A stretch of 64,000 nucleotides of DNA from Rosellinia necatrix (GCA_021209875.1 JAGYVD010000006.1:2170001-2234000); one strand, 5' to 3'. Shown: positions 12,957 through 25,350, counted from the first letter of the stretch. Notes: generated from the sequence alone by a model not told the origin. Numbers and translations are program-made.

Positions 12957-13869
12957 GCCCGTGAGGGTGTTGCCCGTGGCCTGTGTGGTTAGCTTACTTA
13001 AAACTTATTTAGGCCGTAGGTTCTAAGCATTTCATTGAGGCCTAACAGGTCTAGAGTCAAATCAGCTTTGATGTACTGAATGAGGAAAAGAGCGAGAGCT
13101 ATTACGAAAAATCGGCTGGCTAGTCGATCGGAAACTCATGAATGATTTTTACAACCCAACTAAGCCAAAGCTTTTCATCGTGCCGTTGAAACTGTGCAAT
13201 ATTAATGGTTTGGAAACTCGCCACGAAAGACGCAGGTAGCCTCAATACAGTCTAGTTAATGTGTAGTAAATGTTGAAAGGATGTAATGTGAGCTCAAAAA
13301 GATAATAGTAGCTACCGTAAATATCATTAGTGTCCTCCCCCAGTTGTTATGCACGTCATTTATCTCACAGATTGCTCTGTTCAATTATTGTTAGCTAGTA
13401 ATTGATGATTAGATAAAAAATATATGACTAACATTGTTTGCGGATAAGTCAACCCATTCCAAGCCACACGAGCTTTTTAGATAGATATTTCCCTGAGACT
13501 TAAGAAGGTTCCCAGTGTTTCTGCGGCTAAGTTCTGGTTTTATGCTGAGATTATTTTGGAATACCAAATTAATTATCGAGAATGAGCTACCCAAATCTTT
13601 ACTCTTTTGGAGGCTTTCTGCTGGTAGCAAAAGGAGTGGTTCTAGTAGTTTTCGAACTTCGCTAACATTAGCCAAATGTTATTGATGTTTCAGGCGTAGC
13701 CAGATCATCCGCAAGGCTTTTTGTTTCGTTATTTAAGATGAGGGGGTTAGTATCGTGATCTGAAAGTGCCCTAGTTACCTTTATATAGCTAACTCGTAAC
13801 CCATACCAAAGGAGAGTCCGTTTATTATCTTTCAATGTCGTGTGTACTAGCTTCTGCGGTTCCATCGGT
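12957..13869. other. Boundary region, no gene seen
   Basis: Composition returns to normal within a few tens of bases at 12957. I find no splice-consistent or family-like reading frame; the short frames on the minus strand near 13409-13865 match nothing I recognise. They could be the far 3' end of the ankyrin pseudogene that follows. Confidence 0.6.
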
Positions 13870-15395
13870 GGCCAAGATAACTCTAACCTTGAGTCCTTTG
13901 GGCTCTAGGACTTCTGCAGCAACGATTCGTCGACAATGGCAGGCCTTCCACGTTCTGCTGTTCACGAGAGCGGTATGCAGTCGTTTTCGTCGCTGTTATT
14001 TCGTTTTAGCACCACACTTAACAGAAACCTAACAATTACTCCGTTATCATCTTTCATTGCCAATTAGAGCGGCGTACGACCGCTATTATCTTCGTCGTTT
14101 TTTCCTACGCCCGCGGCTAATAAAACTCGAACTATTTCGCTGTTTCCACGTTTCGCTGGAAATGGCAGTGGCATATGACCGTTTTTATCTTTCTTGCCTT
14201 TTTTAAAAAGAAGTTCAGGAATCGAAGGCTTCAAAGGGGCCTTATGGAGAGGATATTATTCTCCTCTAATATATCTTGCAGTCGGCTTCGATCTGCATTT
14301 TCCTCTCTTGAATTTCGTCGAAATGGCGACCGACACTGCAGACTGTCCGGACCCAGCACCGTCTCTAATGTCGAGATTTGGCCTGAACTTCAGGAGTTCT
14401 TCTACCATATCAAGCTGTCGAGTCCGTCCACACCAGAAGGAACATGGGTGCCTGGCCTTCCATTTTTGAATTGATGTTGCTGCCTGCTTCCGTGTGCTCA
14501 CCCCGGGATGACCGATATTAGCAGCTGAGTAAAGGGTTGTATACCCAGCGTTATTCTTGACCTGAACAGCAGGTAGTAGCATCCTAGCCTCCCTGCTTGC
14601 TTTAATAGCCTCCCATAGAGCCATGGAGGTGCTTGAGACCTTTGCCATAATTTGTTGCTGTGCGTTCCCTGATACAGCAAGGTGATCCAGGAAGAGTTGC
14701 AATTGCGATTGATCTCTATACTCAGTATAGAGGCAAGTGCTCATCCTAATACGGCGAATTTAAATCTGCGCCCCTATTGAGGGGAATTTCGATAGTGTCT
14801 TCGCCAGCCTCACGCGCTGCTGCGATCAATGGCCATTTGCTTGGTTCGCTATTATGTCACTCCCCGCATTACATAAGGTCCGTATGATTTGATGATGACC
14901 ACTATGCGTCGCAATGAAGAGCGGGGTTCAGTTGTTGTCATCAATGGGATCTAGGCTCGCTTTCTGCGCCTTCAAACCCGTGATCATGGCCGAAACGCAC
15001 TCTTCGCCTGCTATGCTGCTGCGTGGAGAAGGTCTTCCCCTCTTTGCTCTCCGGGTATTATCCGCTCCAGTATTAATCCAAACACCGGGATGTAGCAATA
15101 AACCAAGGGGTTTCTTCGTTAAAATTGGGGATCTCGATACCAACGCCTTTGTTGATAAGATATTGGAGCATCGACAAATTTCCGTAAATGCTGCTGGTGA
15201 CCTGGGTATTTTACCCCGAGTCTCTGTCCTCCGGTTTACATCGACGTTTGATTCAAGACACCCGTATACACCAGAGATGTCCCCATTTCTCACAAGTTCG
15301 AATACGCTATGTCTCGTCGGTTGCTCTGCCATTATATCTAGGAGTTGGATAAACTGGCGTAATAAGGGGCTAGACGGCCAAGATGTGTGGTTCAT
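13870..15395 (-). pseudogene. Decayed ankyrin-repeat protein gene
   Basis: Read on the minus strand, successive pieces match the ankyrin consensus (D..G.TPL..A...GH..IV..LL..GAD) but are split by stops and frameshifts. The piece from 15395 carries a first repeat (FELVRNGDISGVYGCLES). Around 14930-14830 comes TPLFIATHSGHHQIIRTLCN, preceded by an in-frame TGA, then PLIAAAREAGEDTIEIPLN in a shifted frame. A repeat lies near 14440-14370 (LDMVEELLKFRPNLDIRDGA), another near 14190-14090 (GNSEIVRVLLAAGV), then TPL and a TAA. A last one lies near 14040-13920 (AERGRPAIVDESLL). At least six repeats remain. Fungal ankyrin proteins of this size are often the C-terminal part of NACHT/NLR-like proteins, but no NACHT domain is visible upstream. 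Confidence 0.8.
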
Positions 15396-17336
15396 AAATC
15401 AATATGGTGATGAACAACAGCTAGGAGCTTGTATCCAAGTGTTCAACCGCTAACGAAGGAGACAACAGGAGTACGATGCATTATTTGGCCTTCTGGGAGG
15501 GGGATATTGATGTTACTATTTATTATTCTGATATTATTGATCAGATGCCAGTAAAGAGACAAGGAGGACCAAAAGTAGGTATGCTTGTCGGGGGTAACTA
15601 ATCAATAATGTCTTACGCACCACTGATATGTAAAGGGGGCTAGGAATGCGGCATGATCAGAGTAAGCCATCAATTCTATATTCAATGCCGTGATTCGGCA
15701 GAGATCATGCAATAATATACTGTCATACACAGGTCTAACAACAGGTGTCCCCGATCAGGAAGCAATTTGCGAGGCAAGTAGAATTCCGCGTTGTGCCACT
15801 CTATAATTCTTTTGTCAGGTAATTGGCTGCGGGGATGAGAGGAGCTAGTGACTAGATAGTCGATCGTCGCCCATTTCATGATCTAGTCGCCAATTATTGG
15901 TCATCAGAGAACGTGGGGCCTCATCATGCACCCGCGCAATCTTGAAGCAATAAAACGGCCATAGTAAAGCCTACGAGGCATATGAGCGATTGGCACCCGC
16001 ACACACAACCTGCGAGAGCCTTCGGAAATTGGTTTGAGGGGAACATTGGGGAGCATTGCACATTTGGAATTCGGTGAGAGTGGTCGACTCGCGAGCGAAT
16101 GAGCATATGCATAGGTAGGCTGCAGAATGTGCCCAAAGGACCGCAGGCTAAGGCCTGCATGATCTGTATGTGTTATATTTGATAGTTGCGGATGTTATAC
16201 AGCCGGGGTGAGGTCTTCTTACCGTAGTGAGATTAGCGTGACGAGTTGAAAAGTAGCTGCGAAGGCAACCTGTTTCCTTCAAGTCTCCTTATGCACGAGA
16301 GAGAATAAACACAGTGAAGATGATCATGAAGATTAGACGTTAGGAAGTATGTGCACAGCTCACAGCAAGCTATCTAAATACCTGCCTTCCGTATTGATGT
16401 AAAATGTTGAGCAAGTTATAAGTTGATACGGCACACAGCCATCCATGAAAATGTAAATAAGTTCACACATACAATTTGACAGAGATGGCTGGGGTAGATT
16501 ATGGATGTTGGGGGTGGCTTGTAACCGGTGAGAGGGGCTCGCATTCTGTCGGGACCGGGGAACGGGGGGTCGTGATTCGGCGGAGATAGTGGCGACTCCG
16601 AATATGAACGCAACATGCGATGCCAGCGGGCGTGCATATTAATATGGCGTTCTGATTCTTGGTGTGCGGATGTAACTGCAATTATTTGCTATCGGGATAG
16701 AGAAGGTTTGCTGACAGGATAATGATACGTGCTAGATTGGGGCCATGGCCGGCTGCAGGCACATACAGAAAATAAATATATAGGGGGGCCGGCCAGTGAA
16801 CCGTGAATCACAATATCCTTACTAACAGATATTAGTGTGAATATGACGGTCGGTTGTTAGCATCAATTCTTGGAAGCATTGGCGGGATAGTTATTGGCAT
16901 CACAATAATATGTCAATACTATTTCTGACTCCTGATTCCTGATTCCTGATTGCGTGTGAGAAAAAAGAAAAAGCTTTTTATTACACATTAGACCAATCAT
17001 TATAATGATCGCCTATGCATATACCTAATGAAGAAGAGGTGATGAGCAGCTGAACTCATCTCAACTTACCTTGCCGTTGTCACTATTAACGTTCAACACC
17101 CCTGTGATCGATGGCCGCCACTTCACAAAACTCGTATCAACCAGGCCAGCGTTCCATCTAAGACCGCTATATATTCTAGCTAATAGTTCATCCCCCGCGT
17201 CATTACCAAGGCGCTGCAATTTTGGTATAACTTCCCGCTAAGAATCCGGGTAACGCAACTACAATGCTTCATAGACGAATAATTCGTCGTAGTCCTTATG
17301 GAGCAAGCTTAGTGCGTCTTTCTGACCTTAGATAAT
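15396..17336. other. Intergenic, no gene seen
   Basis: About 1.9 kb without a supportable coding region; the short frames present do not resemble proteins. A three-fold tandem CCTGATT lies at 16931-16951. The part nearest the ankyrin relic may be its lost upstream region. Confidence 0.6.
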
Positions 17337-19292
17337 TCAGCGCTTTGGCTCTCTCATCAGCTTCTTTGGACGAGGTGCGCGGGCTTGCGTGGACTTCAAA
17401 ACCGCTTGAGATTTCGCGCTTCTCGCCATGGTCGGCTGCTTTGGCGGTTTGTCACCGTAACGGCTCTTATTACCATGCTGGCGCGTGTTCGAGGGCCGTG
17501 GGGGGGCGCACTGACGGGGCGGCTCCGGCTGCCCCCTTGCTGGCAGCATCCCGTACTCGGGCGATTGGCCTGCAAGCCTCCAACTCATCCGCTCCTTTGT
17601 GTACACCTTGCGCTGCCGGTGGGGGCCTTGCAGCGCTACCGCTGCGTTGCCGCCGAGCTCTTCAGACACACCGGGCTTGACAGTACGGAGCCTCCTATTA
17701 CGTGACGGAGCATTGGAATGATTTGGTGCCGCCTTCGCGACCCGGCCACTGCGAACTTTCCGGCAAGTGTCTTCCGCTGACCGGAGCGATGGTGTTGGCT
17801 GTGGTGATGAAGTTTCCGAAGTCTCGCTAGGGCTTCCCTTGAAAGAAGATTTATTCAAAGATCGGAGTGCGGCTGCAGTTAACATGGCTGGTCTCTCCTC
17901 GGCCCTCTCTTGCTTCCATTGAAATGGGGTTATTGGTGGCAGATTGAGTCGCGCCTCCTCCTCCTTTTCGAAAGCTCTTTCTATAACTTCACGGTCCCTT
18001 CGTTCTTCGTCCTCAATCCTCTGTAGAGATTCAGCAAGGGATGAGGGATCGCCTTCGCCACCCAACAGGGCTTTCCTTTGCTGTCGACGGGAGATGCGGC
18101 TGTGAGTATTTTTGTACCAGAGATCCTCTGAGTTTGACTCTTCCATGGTAGTTTGAAGCCCCCGAAAGCCAACCAAATCTTTCGGTCGAGCCTCCCCGAA
18201 GATGCAAGCAAAATTTGCATCGAACTCTTGTCGCCAAGCATCCCTTCTCATGGCTATTTCCCCGTCGGTGAATACGTTGCCGGAAGGACTGGAGTCCTCC
18301 GGCTCTGGGTGGTTCTTGCGCCATTCATGCAAGCCAACAAAGGCATTATGATATCCATCAATCTCTTTCCGTGTCCAGCCGACTCTGGGCCAGTTGGTGT
18401 AGGCTTCCAATCGTCTCTGTTCAATGTAAAACCGCCCGGGGTCCATGCGACGGAAGTACTCCATCTCGTCCTCTTTCTCGCTGATTTGCCTGTCGCCGTC
18501 CTCATTCTCATAATTCGACCTGGCAATGTCTTTGAGTCGTTCCTTGAGAAATATTCTATGGAAATGATACTCTTCTTCTTCGTAGTCGAAACGTTTTCTC
18601 GAGTACTCTAGCCGTTCCCACGGATCTTTAGGTGGAGGCGTTGGACAGCGAGGTTCAGGGGTTGGAGGATATGTGCTAAACCCACTAATATCGGTGTCGC
18701 TCTCGTCACTTCCCTTCTCGGGGGTCGGGGGCGATTGTTTACTTGTGATTTCGATGCCCAGCTTCGTCGCGACTCGGGGCCACAGTCGCTTCCAACCTTC
18801 GTCGTGCATCCATCCAGTCCGCGGCTCAAACGGCCGCCGTTCGATCTCGTGCTCCATTATCCTCAGGGCCCTCTGGCGTTCCATGTAGACGTCATCATAC
18901 CGTTTAAGCTCGATATTCCTTTCTCGAATCATTCGCTCTCGAACTTCATGCCATTCATCACCAAAATGTTTCTTTCCCCAAGTAGTATATGTCTCTGGAT
19001 CATATGGCTCTGGTTCTGGTGTCCACGGCATCCGTCCTTCAGGGTCATATGTGTCCGGATCGTAGGTTTGCGATACCATCATCTCCTTACCCAACACATA
19101 TACATAGCATTTCGGCGCTGAGGCCTCTTGTGTAGATATTTGTGTGCCATCCCGGAGACCAATGTTGGTATCCGATCTTTCCTTTTTGTTCTCGGAGAGT
19201 GAATGGGCATCGTTGGTAGGGGCCTCAGTTGAGGGGCGATGCGTTGTTACGCGATCGCTACTACCCCTGGCCTTGGGCAAGCTTGGGGCCAT
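17337..19292 (-). CDS. Proline/charged-rich protein of unknown function, 651 aa
   Basis: Single uninterrupted frame, ATG at 19292, stop at 17337. I recognise no named domain. The N-terminal third is low complexity and holds an imperfect repeat of Y-D-P-[DE]-T-Y with P-W-T-P-E-P-E-P. The middle (roughly residues 105-390) is rich in Trp, Glu and Arg, with helical stretches such as EWHEVRERMIRERNIELKRY separated by proline-rich linkers (SPPTPEKG, YPPTPEPRCPTPPPKDPW). The C-terminal 150 residues are strongly basic, with clusters RNRRLR, HRQRKVY and PRPKKLMREPKR that suggest nuclear localisation or nucleic-acid binding. Architecture resembles the 566-residue protein at 59582-61282: acidic and Trp-rich, then Pro/Ser-rich, then a basic tail. 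Likely a fungal lineage-specific protein; it could also be domesticated from a mobile element. Confidence 0.7.
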   Translation of the reverse strand: MAPSLPKARGSSDRVTTHRPSTEAPTNDAHSLSENKKERSDTNIGLRDGTQISTQEASAPKCYVYVLGKEMMVSQTYDPDTYDPEGRMPWTPEPEPYDPETYTTWGKKHFGDEWHEVRERMIRERNIELKRYDDVYMERQRALRIMEHEIERRPFEPRTGWMHDEGWKRLWPRVATKLGIEITSKQSPPTPEKGSDESDTDISGFSTYPPTPEPRCPTPPPKDPWERLEYSRKRFDYEEEEYHFHRIFLKERLKDIARSNYENEDGDRQISEKEDEMEYFRRMDPGRFYIEQRRLEAYTNWPRVGWTRKEIDGYHNAFVGLHEWRKNHPEPEDSSPSGNVFTDGEIAMRRDAWRQEFDANFACIFGEARPKDLVGFRGLQTTMEESNSEDLWYKNTHSRISRRQQRKALLGGEGDPSSLAESLQRIEDEERRDREVIERAFEKEEEARLNLPPITPFQWKQERAEERPAMLTAAALRSLNKSSFKGSPSETSETSSPQPTPSLRSAEDTCRKVRSGRVAKAAPNHSNAPSRNRRLRTVKPGVSEELGGNAAVALQGPHRQRKVYTKERMSWRLAGQSPEYGMLPARGQPEPPRQCAPPRPSNTRQHGNKSRYGDKPPKQPTMARSAKSQAVLKSTQARAPRPKKLMREPKR

Positions 19293-19868
19293 GGAGACAA
19301 AGTCGAGAGAGGACCGAGGTGTAGGAAACGAGGACGAAAGGTAGAAAAACGAATAGTAGAATGTTACGGAAACTTTTATGGCAAATAGCCCGGCGACGGT
19401 TATTTGGGTTGCTTAAATGTCAGGGTGGGTGAAGGAGGAAATAAAATGGTTCTCTCTCGCTCTTAGCAGAACTTTAAGCGCTTAGGTATGTCCACTTACA
19501 CGATTAAATATGTATATAGGCAATGATAGGCCATGTAGGTACCTACTTAAATACTTGTTGAGGTGGGGGATACGAGGGATCAGCGGACCCCGTAGAGCTG
19601 TATTCTAGTCGTACCCCCCTTATTTTAGTCTCACTCTTCTGTTTGGATCCTACCCCCTTGTTTCAGTCTCACTGTCCCTTGTGTCAACCTCGCTCCCTTG
19701 TAGAGCAGGATATAACGTGGCCAGTGCTCACATATAATTTCAAGATAAATACGGTAAAGGAGTATTTATATTTGTGAATTCAATAAGTTAATATACACAA
19801 CAGAAAAAGATTACCTCCATCCCACTGAATAATCAAGCGTCTTTTCATTATCCAGTGCTCTACCTACC
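19293..19868. other. Divergent promoter region with a degenerate duplication
   Basis: This 576-base gap separates two divergently oriented genes, so it holds both promoters. At about 19610-19705 there is an imperfect tandem duplication: a TACCCCC-TT-TTTTAGTCTCACT-like unit is followed about 45 bases later by TACCCCCTTGTTTCAGTCTCACT, then a weaker third copy. A GTAGGTACCTAC palindrome lies near 19534. Confidence 0.55.
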
Positions 19869-21751
19869 ATGGATATTCCTGACACAATCTTTTTGCTTGA
19901 ATCTCTTAACAGATCAGCAGATTCCATCGTCAAAGATCCTGTAAATCGCAACCGACAATGGATTGATCCAAGCCAGCCAGGCACATACTTCTTGAGAATT
20001 GGACTGGACAAGCATCGCAAAAACAAACCGCAACTCGTACGCATAGGCAGGCGCGAGCATAATGATATCATCCTCAATAACCGCTTCTCAAGGGACGATC
20101 AATGTTATTTTGATGTTAACAAGGATACTGGAGAGGTGCTTCTTCACGACATATCTAAGAACGGTGACACGCAGCTACACGACGATAACGGTGATGCTCT
20201 GATATTGAAGACACCTCGGCAATGTGTTGTGGTTACCCATCCCTGCGCCGACCACAACGCGAGTAAACCCCAAGACAACAGCGAGAATTCTAACCTGTTC
20301 TCTTTACGTCACGCTCGTTTCCGCCTCATAGCGCGAATGATGCCTAATAATCAAAACCATGGAGCAGTGACCCAAGAGAAGCTGAGACTCGCCGCCTAAG
20401 CTGATCCCGACCCAACAGTTGAACATACCTTGCAAAGAATAGTCACAGCTGGCCTACGGTCTCTCCGAGGTCATGGATTGACAACCACCTGCGAGTCCGC
20501 ATTGACTTTTCGCACCAACCCTCGGAATAAGCGTGTGCGGGTGGTGCTTGAGCTCAAAGACCCTGATGAAATCCGGTATAAAAGGATCGAACTGCTCGGA
20601 AGTGGAGGCCAGGGCGAGGTGCACAAAGTTGTCGACATGCACACCGGGGCATACTATGCTTGCAAGATGGTCACCGCAAAGAAAGTGGTACCTGAGGGAG
20701 GGTTCCTAACAGAAAAAGAATTCAAAGCCAAAGTAAAAGCGGAAGTGGCCTTGGTTCGAGAACTGTCACATGTAAGCCTCTGAATCCGAATATAGTTACC
20801 CGGCGCTAATAGTATCAGGCTCGGATTGTGCCCTATATTCACGCCCAGGGATTCGATAGCGGGAGTAGCATCGACATATTTATGCCGATATATGAATGTA
20901 ACCTTCACCGATTGATACATTTCTTCAAAGATAAGAAGGAAAATGAGATGATACATGGCAAAACCATCACGATGATATCTCATATTCTGGAAGCACTGGA
21001 TTTTGTTCACAACCATAACCCGCCAATAATTCATCGAGACATAAAACCCACAAATATTCTCTATCGTGACGATCAGTTCTTTCTGACGGATTTCGGGGTC
21101 GCCAATTTCGTCAACGAATTGAATACCGTTGCTGGGACAGAGAGGTATATGGCACCTGAAATTTTGGACAACGAAGGGCAGACGCCGAAGATCGATATCT
21201 GGGGGCTTGGCGTGACAATTTTAGATTGTTTTGAAGCTATGACGGAACAACGCAAAAAAGCTTCATTTTTGAGCCGGAAGGAATACCAGAAAAGCCTGCA
21301 AAAGGAACTGGAACAACACTCCCCCATTCATGCACATATGATCGCCGTCGATGCCCATCAGCGGCCAACAGCTCGAGAACTAATTACGGCAGCGAACCAA
21401 GCAAGACCCATTGCCTCAAGTCTGGCAGCGCCACCACTTGCAAACCAAGCAAATGAAACGCCGGCAATAGTTTCGGGGGACCCGGATGTCATGGATTGGA
21501 CGCGAACAAGAGCTGAGGATTGTGTTCAAGTGCCTCCTCAGCCGGAACCGCCGTTGCGGTCAAACAATCTGCCACGTATCGAAGAACACCCAGGGGCCAG
21601 ACCTACTCACTCCCTGAGGTCAATAAGGACCCGATCTGACAGGCAAGAGAAACACCGCTCGACTGCTGGTACATCTTTGGCGTCTGCCCGGATAACCAAG
21701 TCCACATCGAGCAACAGGAGAGGGAGAGGCGTACACGAGGGATACAGGTAG
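19869..21751 (+). CDS. FHA-domain serine/threonine protein kinase
   Basis: Start ATG at 19869 in good context. The FHA phosphothreonine-binding domain lies at about 20030-20215 (VRIGRREHNDIILNNRFSRD). The usual SRxH histidine is not in place (SRDDQCYF). The kinase domain follows: glycine loop GSGGQGEV near 20597, ACK lysine near 20660, then HRDIKPTNILY, DFGVANF, YMAPEIL and DIWGLGV between 21030 and 21225. A clean 47-base intron at 20772-20818 (GTAAGC, GCTAAT, TCAG) is in phase 0. A TAA at 20397-20399 sits in frame between the FHA and kinase parts. The likeliest explanation is a 156-base intron at 20263-20418 (GTAAAC donor, CTGAT branch, AACAG acceptor), which keeps frame and gives about 559 residues. 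The alternative is a true nonsense change. The roughly 110-residue C-tail is Pro/Arg/Ser-rich. It probably phosphorylates partners recruited by the FHA domain; the substrate is unknown. Confidence 0.82.
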
Positions 21752-23898
21752 GGCCTACGACCAGGGTCAAGAACCCAACCTCAACATTTCCCGTAGATTG
21801 CTAACTTCTCACTGCGCCATGAAAGGCCGTTTTAGATAGGTCAAGGTGTCATCGATACGGAAATGCTGTGCACCCAGCATCCGTTGGGGCGGTGGCTAAC
21901 GTTATCCGCCATCTAGCAATGATCCGGATCACAACAAGACAAACTTTCTCTCTGGCCCCGTCATCTCTGGCCGCTAATTAACGGTTGCACTGTCTGGGAT
22001 CGACTCAGCTCTATAGTACAAGGGGCTGCTGGGGCGGGCGGCTGGTGGCGAATCACAATATGCTCAAGCAACACGGATGGGTAGGACGTTAAACTGATTT
22101 GCGATGGACTGGGATGAGATCTTCACGTAGGGGTAAAGAGCAGTTACATAGATCGATTGCAATTCAGTTCTTGTTTTCCAACCAGGTGTAAGATCGTTGT
22201 GATAGGCAGCCGCCGGGGTCACCCAGCATGAATCAGGGCCCCGCCAAATCGGGGCGAGGGCAGCCTAGTGAACCAAATAATGATGCATCACAGCTGTCAC
22301 GATAAACCTTCAATGTGCGCCTTGGAGACGAACCCGGAGGGCGGGAAGGCGGCGTGGCTGGCCCCTCTCGGAAGACCGTACCACACGAGATGCAGCATGT
22401 GATCATCCTCACTCGCTCGATACCATTCAACAGGTAGGTACTAGCCGCTGAGCCTGCCCCTTTATATTAGGAGAGTAGCACAGCAGATTTGCAGGTCTAC
22501 TCTGTATCGTATCCCTTCGCTGTCCCCGGCTCCTAAGATCGATCATCTACGTAGTTACCTAATTATCATGTGCCTGAAAATATACATAACGTCGACTTTT
22601 CACTTGTTCCTGAAGCTCATCGGCGCGCCGCCTTCATTAGCTTTATTCTAGTCATAATTGTACGGGTCGTTGCTATCTATAGCAGAGCCTCTCTGGTTTC
22701 TAATTATAGATGGCGAGTTCAGCGCCTACTAGGTATCTGCATGCTGCCTACTGTAGGGTGTGGGTTTGATTGATTCTAAAGGGGGTAGGTTTACTGAGTC
22801 AATATAGCCTCACCCCTAATGTGAATTTATGCCCAAGTCTGCCTAGTCACAGAACACAACATCATTTAAGCCAATCAAATCCCCAGGCGCGTAAATATCA
22901 CAACATGTTATTGTATCACGGTATACATGCACTCGTAGCATAAACAAGCCTTGATTGGATAAGTTGGGGAATCATGTGTTCAGCGAGGCGTAGAAACGTG
23001 TCAATATGTCTCGCCTGTAAATTCTACGGTGGCGCGGGGAGAGGCGCTTCGGTCCCGACTATGGAATCATATGCGCGCGCGTAGCCATTGGATTGGTCGG
23101 CCCCCTCAACAAGGGCAACTAGTTCTCGCCGGTTGCGTGCGAACGAGTCTGTCACAACAGCCCAACCAAGGCTCCCTTCTCTGTATTACATACAAGATTG
23201 AAATGTTGATATGCAGGCGCCTAGGACTACAAAGTTTCCAGGGTCCGGGAAGACAGGCCCCCGTACTGGGCCTTACCGACAATGCAGATGTTTTCACATG
23301 TAATTCGGGATTATTGCAGCTTTGGCTTTAGAATATGCACTGAAAAAAAAAAGCAAAAACCGCGACGGTAAGGCTTATATTAAGTAAATGCCTACGTTAA
23401 CCCGCCGTTTGGCCTCTGCCCCAAGCTTGGCGTTTATGAAAGACAATGCCTCACGGTTGTTATTGTAGATACTAGAAAGTAATGCAATAAAGAGGCTAGG
23501 GTGTTGCGTAAACGCTATCTATTAAGGCTATCTATATAGACGTCAAAAAATACTACCACTACCATTAAGGCTATCTATGTTGTTCTTCAACGCAGTTTGC
23601 CCGTCCCTGTTCATTCGCTCCGTAGTGCACGGGATCCTGGCCTATGGTATACGCTATGGTTCTTGACTACCTGTCAGTCGCGCAGGCATACCTAGGTATA
23701 TATTATTACTGCACTAGGTGGCAATTGTGGCGGCCTCTAAACCAACCTATCTCCCCAATGGCTTTCGGGAAGAACCGCAAAGCGAGGGGGAAGGTATCGG
23801 GGCCTACCTAACTTGTACAAATGCACCTTTTCAATACCCCGAAGATAATCCGTAGCGAACCTTCGTTCGGGTCGTGATACCTTCCCTGCAGTTCAGGT
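21752..23898. other. Intergenic, no gene seen
   Basis: About 2.1 kb with no frame that looks like a protein and no recognisable RNA gene. A short A-run lies near 23342-23353. The region separates the kinase from the convergent RBR ligase gene. Confidence 0.6.
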
Positions 23899-25350
23899 TT
23901 AAAACCTGTGATATCTACAGCGGCGACAGGCCATGATGTGGCACTGCCGGCATTCGTAGATGAAGATGGGCATCACATCGTGGCATTCTTCGCATTGTTG
24001 CCGCCCGCCCCGGACAGACCAATGTTCGTGAACACACTCATGGTTTTCGCGCAAGTCTTCTGCGATCAACCTAATCCGTCGTTGCCAATTGAGATCCCGC
24101 TGCTCCTCTATTTCCTGTGGTCGCTCCTCTCGAATCATCAAGTCTGGTCCGGGTGGGATGGCCTCTGCGCCGGCCTGGCCGCGGGCATCGATCTGTGTGG
24201 CGCGCTCGTAGAGACGGTGCTCCGCCCAGTGATCGCAACCACAAGCCTTCCAGCGAGCACCACAGACATAACAGAATTGGAACCCACACCGGCAACTACT
24301 CCCGACGGTAAGCTACGCTCAATTCAACCCGTGCCGTGGGCAGACTCACGTCATATGATTGCAGCCGGTATTCAACTCGACCATGCCCCAACAGTTCTGG
24401 CACCGCTGCCAGCCTTGCTCTCTCGCCAGCTGGATCACTTGCTGGAGCTGTTCATCGTTCGGGCAATCCCCGGCGTGCCAAGCCCCTTTGCACGCAGTGC
24501 ATGTCTGCCCGCGGCACTCGCCACAGGTAGCTGTCGTATGACGGCAATTGGCCGGCGGAATGAAAGCGGCGCAGCTCGTGTTGTGGCAGTACGTCCGGTT
24601 AGGCGTGGCGAGCTCCACGGCCTTTTGACGGAATTGGCGGACCACATTGGCGTCGAGGAAGAGCTGGCTCTTGTCTAGGGGTATCGGTTGCTTGCAACAC
24701 CGTGGAGGGAATAGTGATTCATCGACCATGGCGTCCTGGAAGAGGCGTGACAAGCACCGCCGGCAGTATTCATGCTGGCATGGCGCTCTAGACAACTCGG
24801 CGAAGTGCTTCGGCTCCCCGCAGGCCTCGCATGATCGCCTCTGCCGTGTCCTGCCAACCTGACGCGAGGCAGCCCACGCAGAGCCCTCCGGCTGGCTGGT
24901 CGCTATCGTATCGTCGTCGCTCTCGGTATCGTCGATGCCGGTGATGTAGATACACGCCATCTTCTCCATCAGTTCGTCATCGTGTGCCGAAGGTGGCGAG
25001 GCGCTCTGTGGGACCGGTGGTCCGCTCTCATCGTTGCTGAGGGAAACCGATAAGTTGCGGTCATGCTCGGCAACTGCCTCCTCATTTTGTGACTGAACAA
25101 TGGTATCGCCATCGATTTGAATCGCGCTCTGGATGCTTCTGGTCATTCGTCGGTCAGCGAAAAATGTTTCGGCGTCTTGAAGTTCCCGTATGAAGAGGTT
25201 GAATGCCGCCTGGGTATCTGTCATTGTGCCCTCAGGCTGCTTTCCTTTGCCGATAGTGGCCGTCACTATATCTTCGCCATCTTGTTTCAGCAGCTGAATG
25301 ATGAGGGCAATGTCCTCATCGTTGACTTGCGCGAAAGCTAGCACATCCAT
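23899..25350 (-). CDS. RBR (RING-IBR-RING) E3 ubiquitin ligase, 465 aa
   Basis: Two exons: 25350-24350 and 24295-23899, with a 54-base intron (GTGAGT donor, AG acceptor) in phase 2 that restores the RING2 sequence. RING1 spans about residues 174-219 (CEACG, then CQHEYCRRC, then PPRCC). IBR spans about 255-296 (C255, C260, C276, C279, C284, C287, H292, C296). RING2 begins at C317 and carries the catalytic-cysteine motif NTGCNHMTC, with C330 as the predicted thioester cysteine, followed across the splice by CRCGFQFCYVCG. RBR ligases take ubiquitin from an E2 onto this cysteine before passing it to a substrate. The N-terminal 170 residues are acidic and Ser-rich without a named domain. After RING2 there is a charged linker and a final Cys/His cluster (CEECHDVMP, CRQCHIMACRRC) that may bind another zinc. 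The substrate cannot be inferred. Confidence 0.88.
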
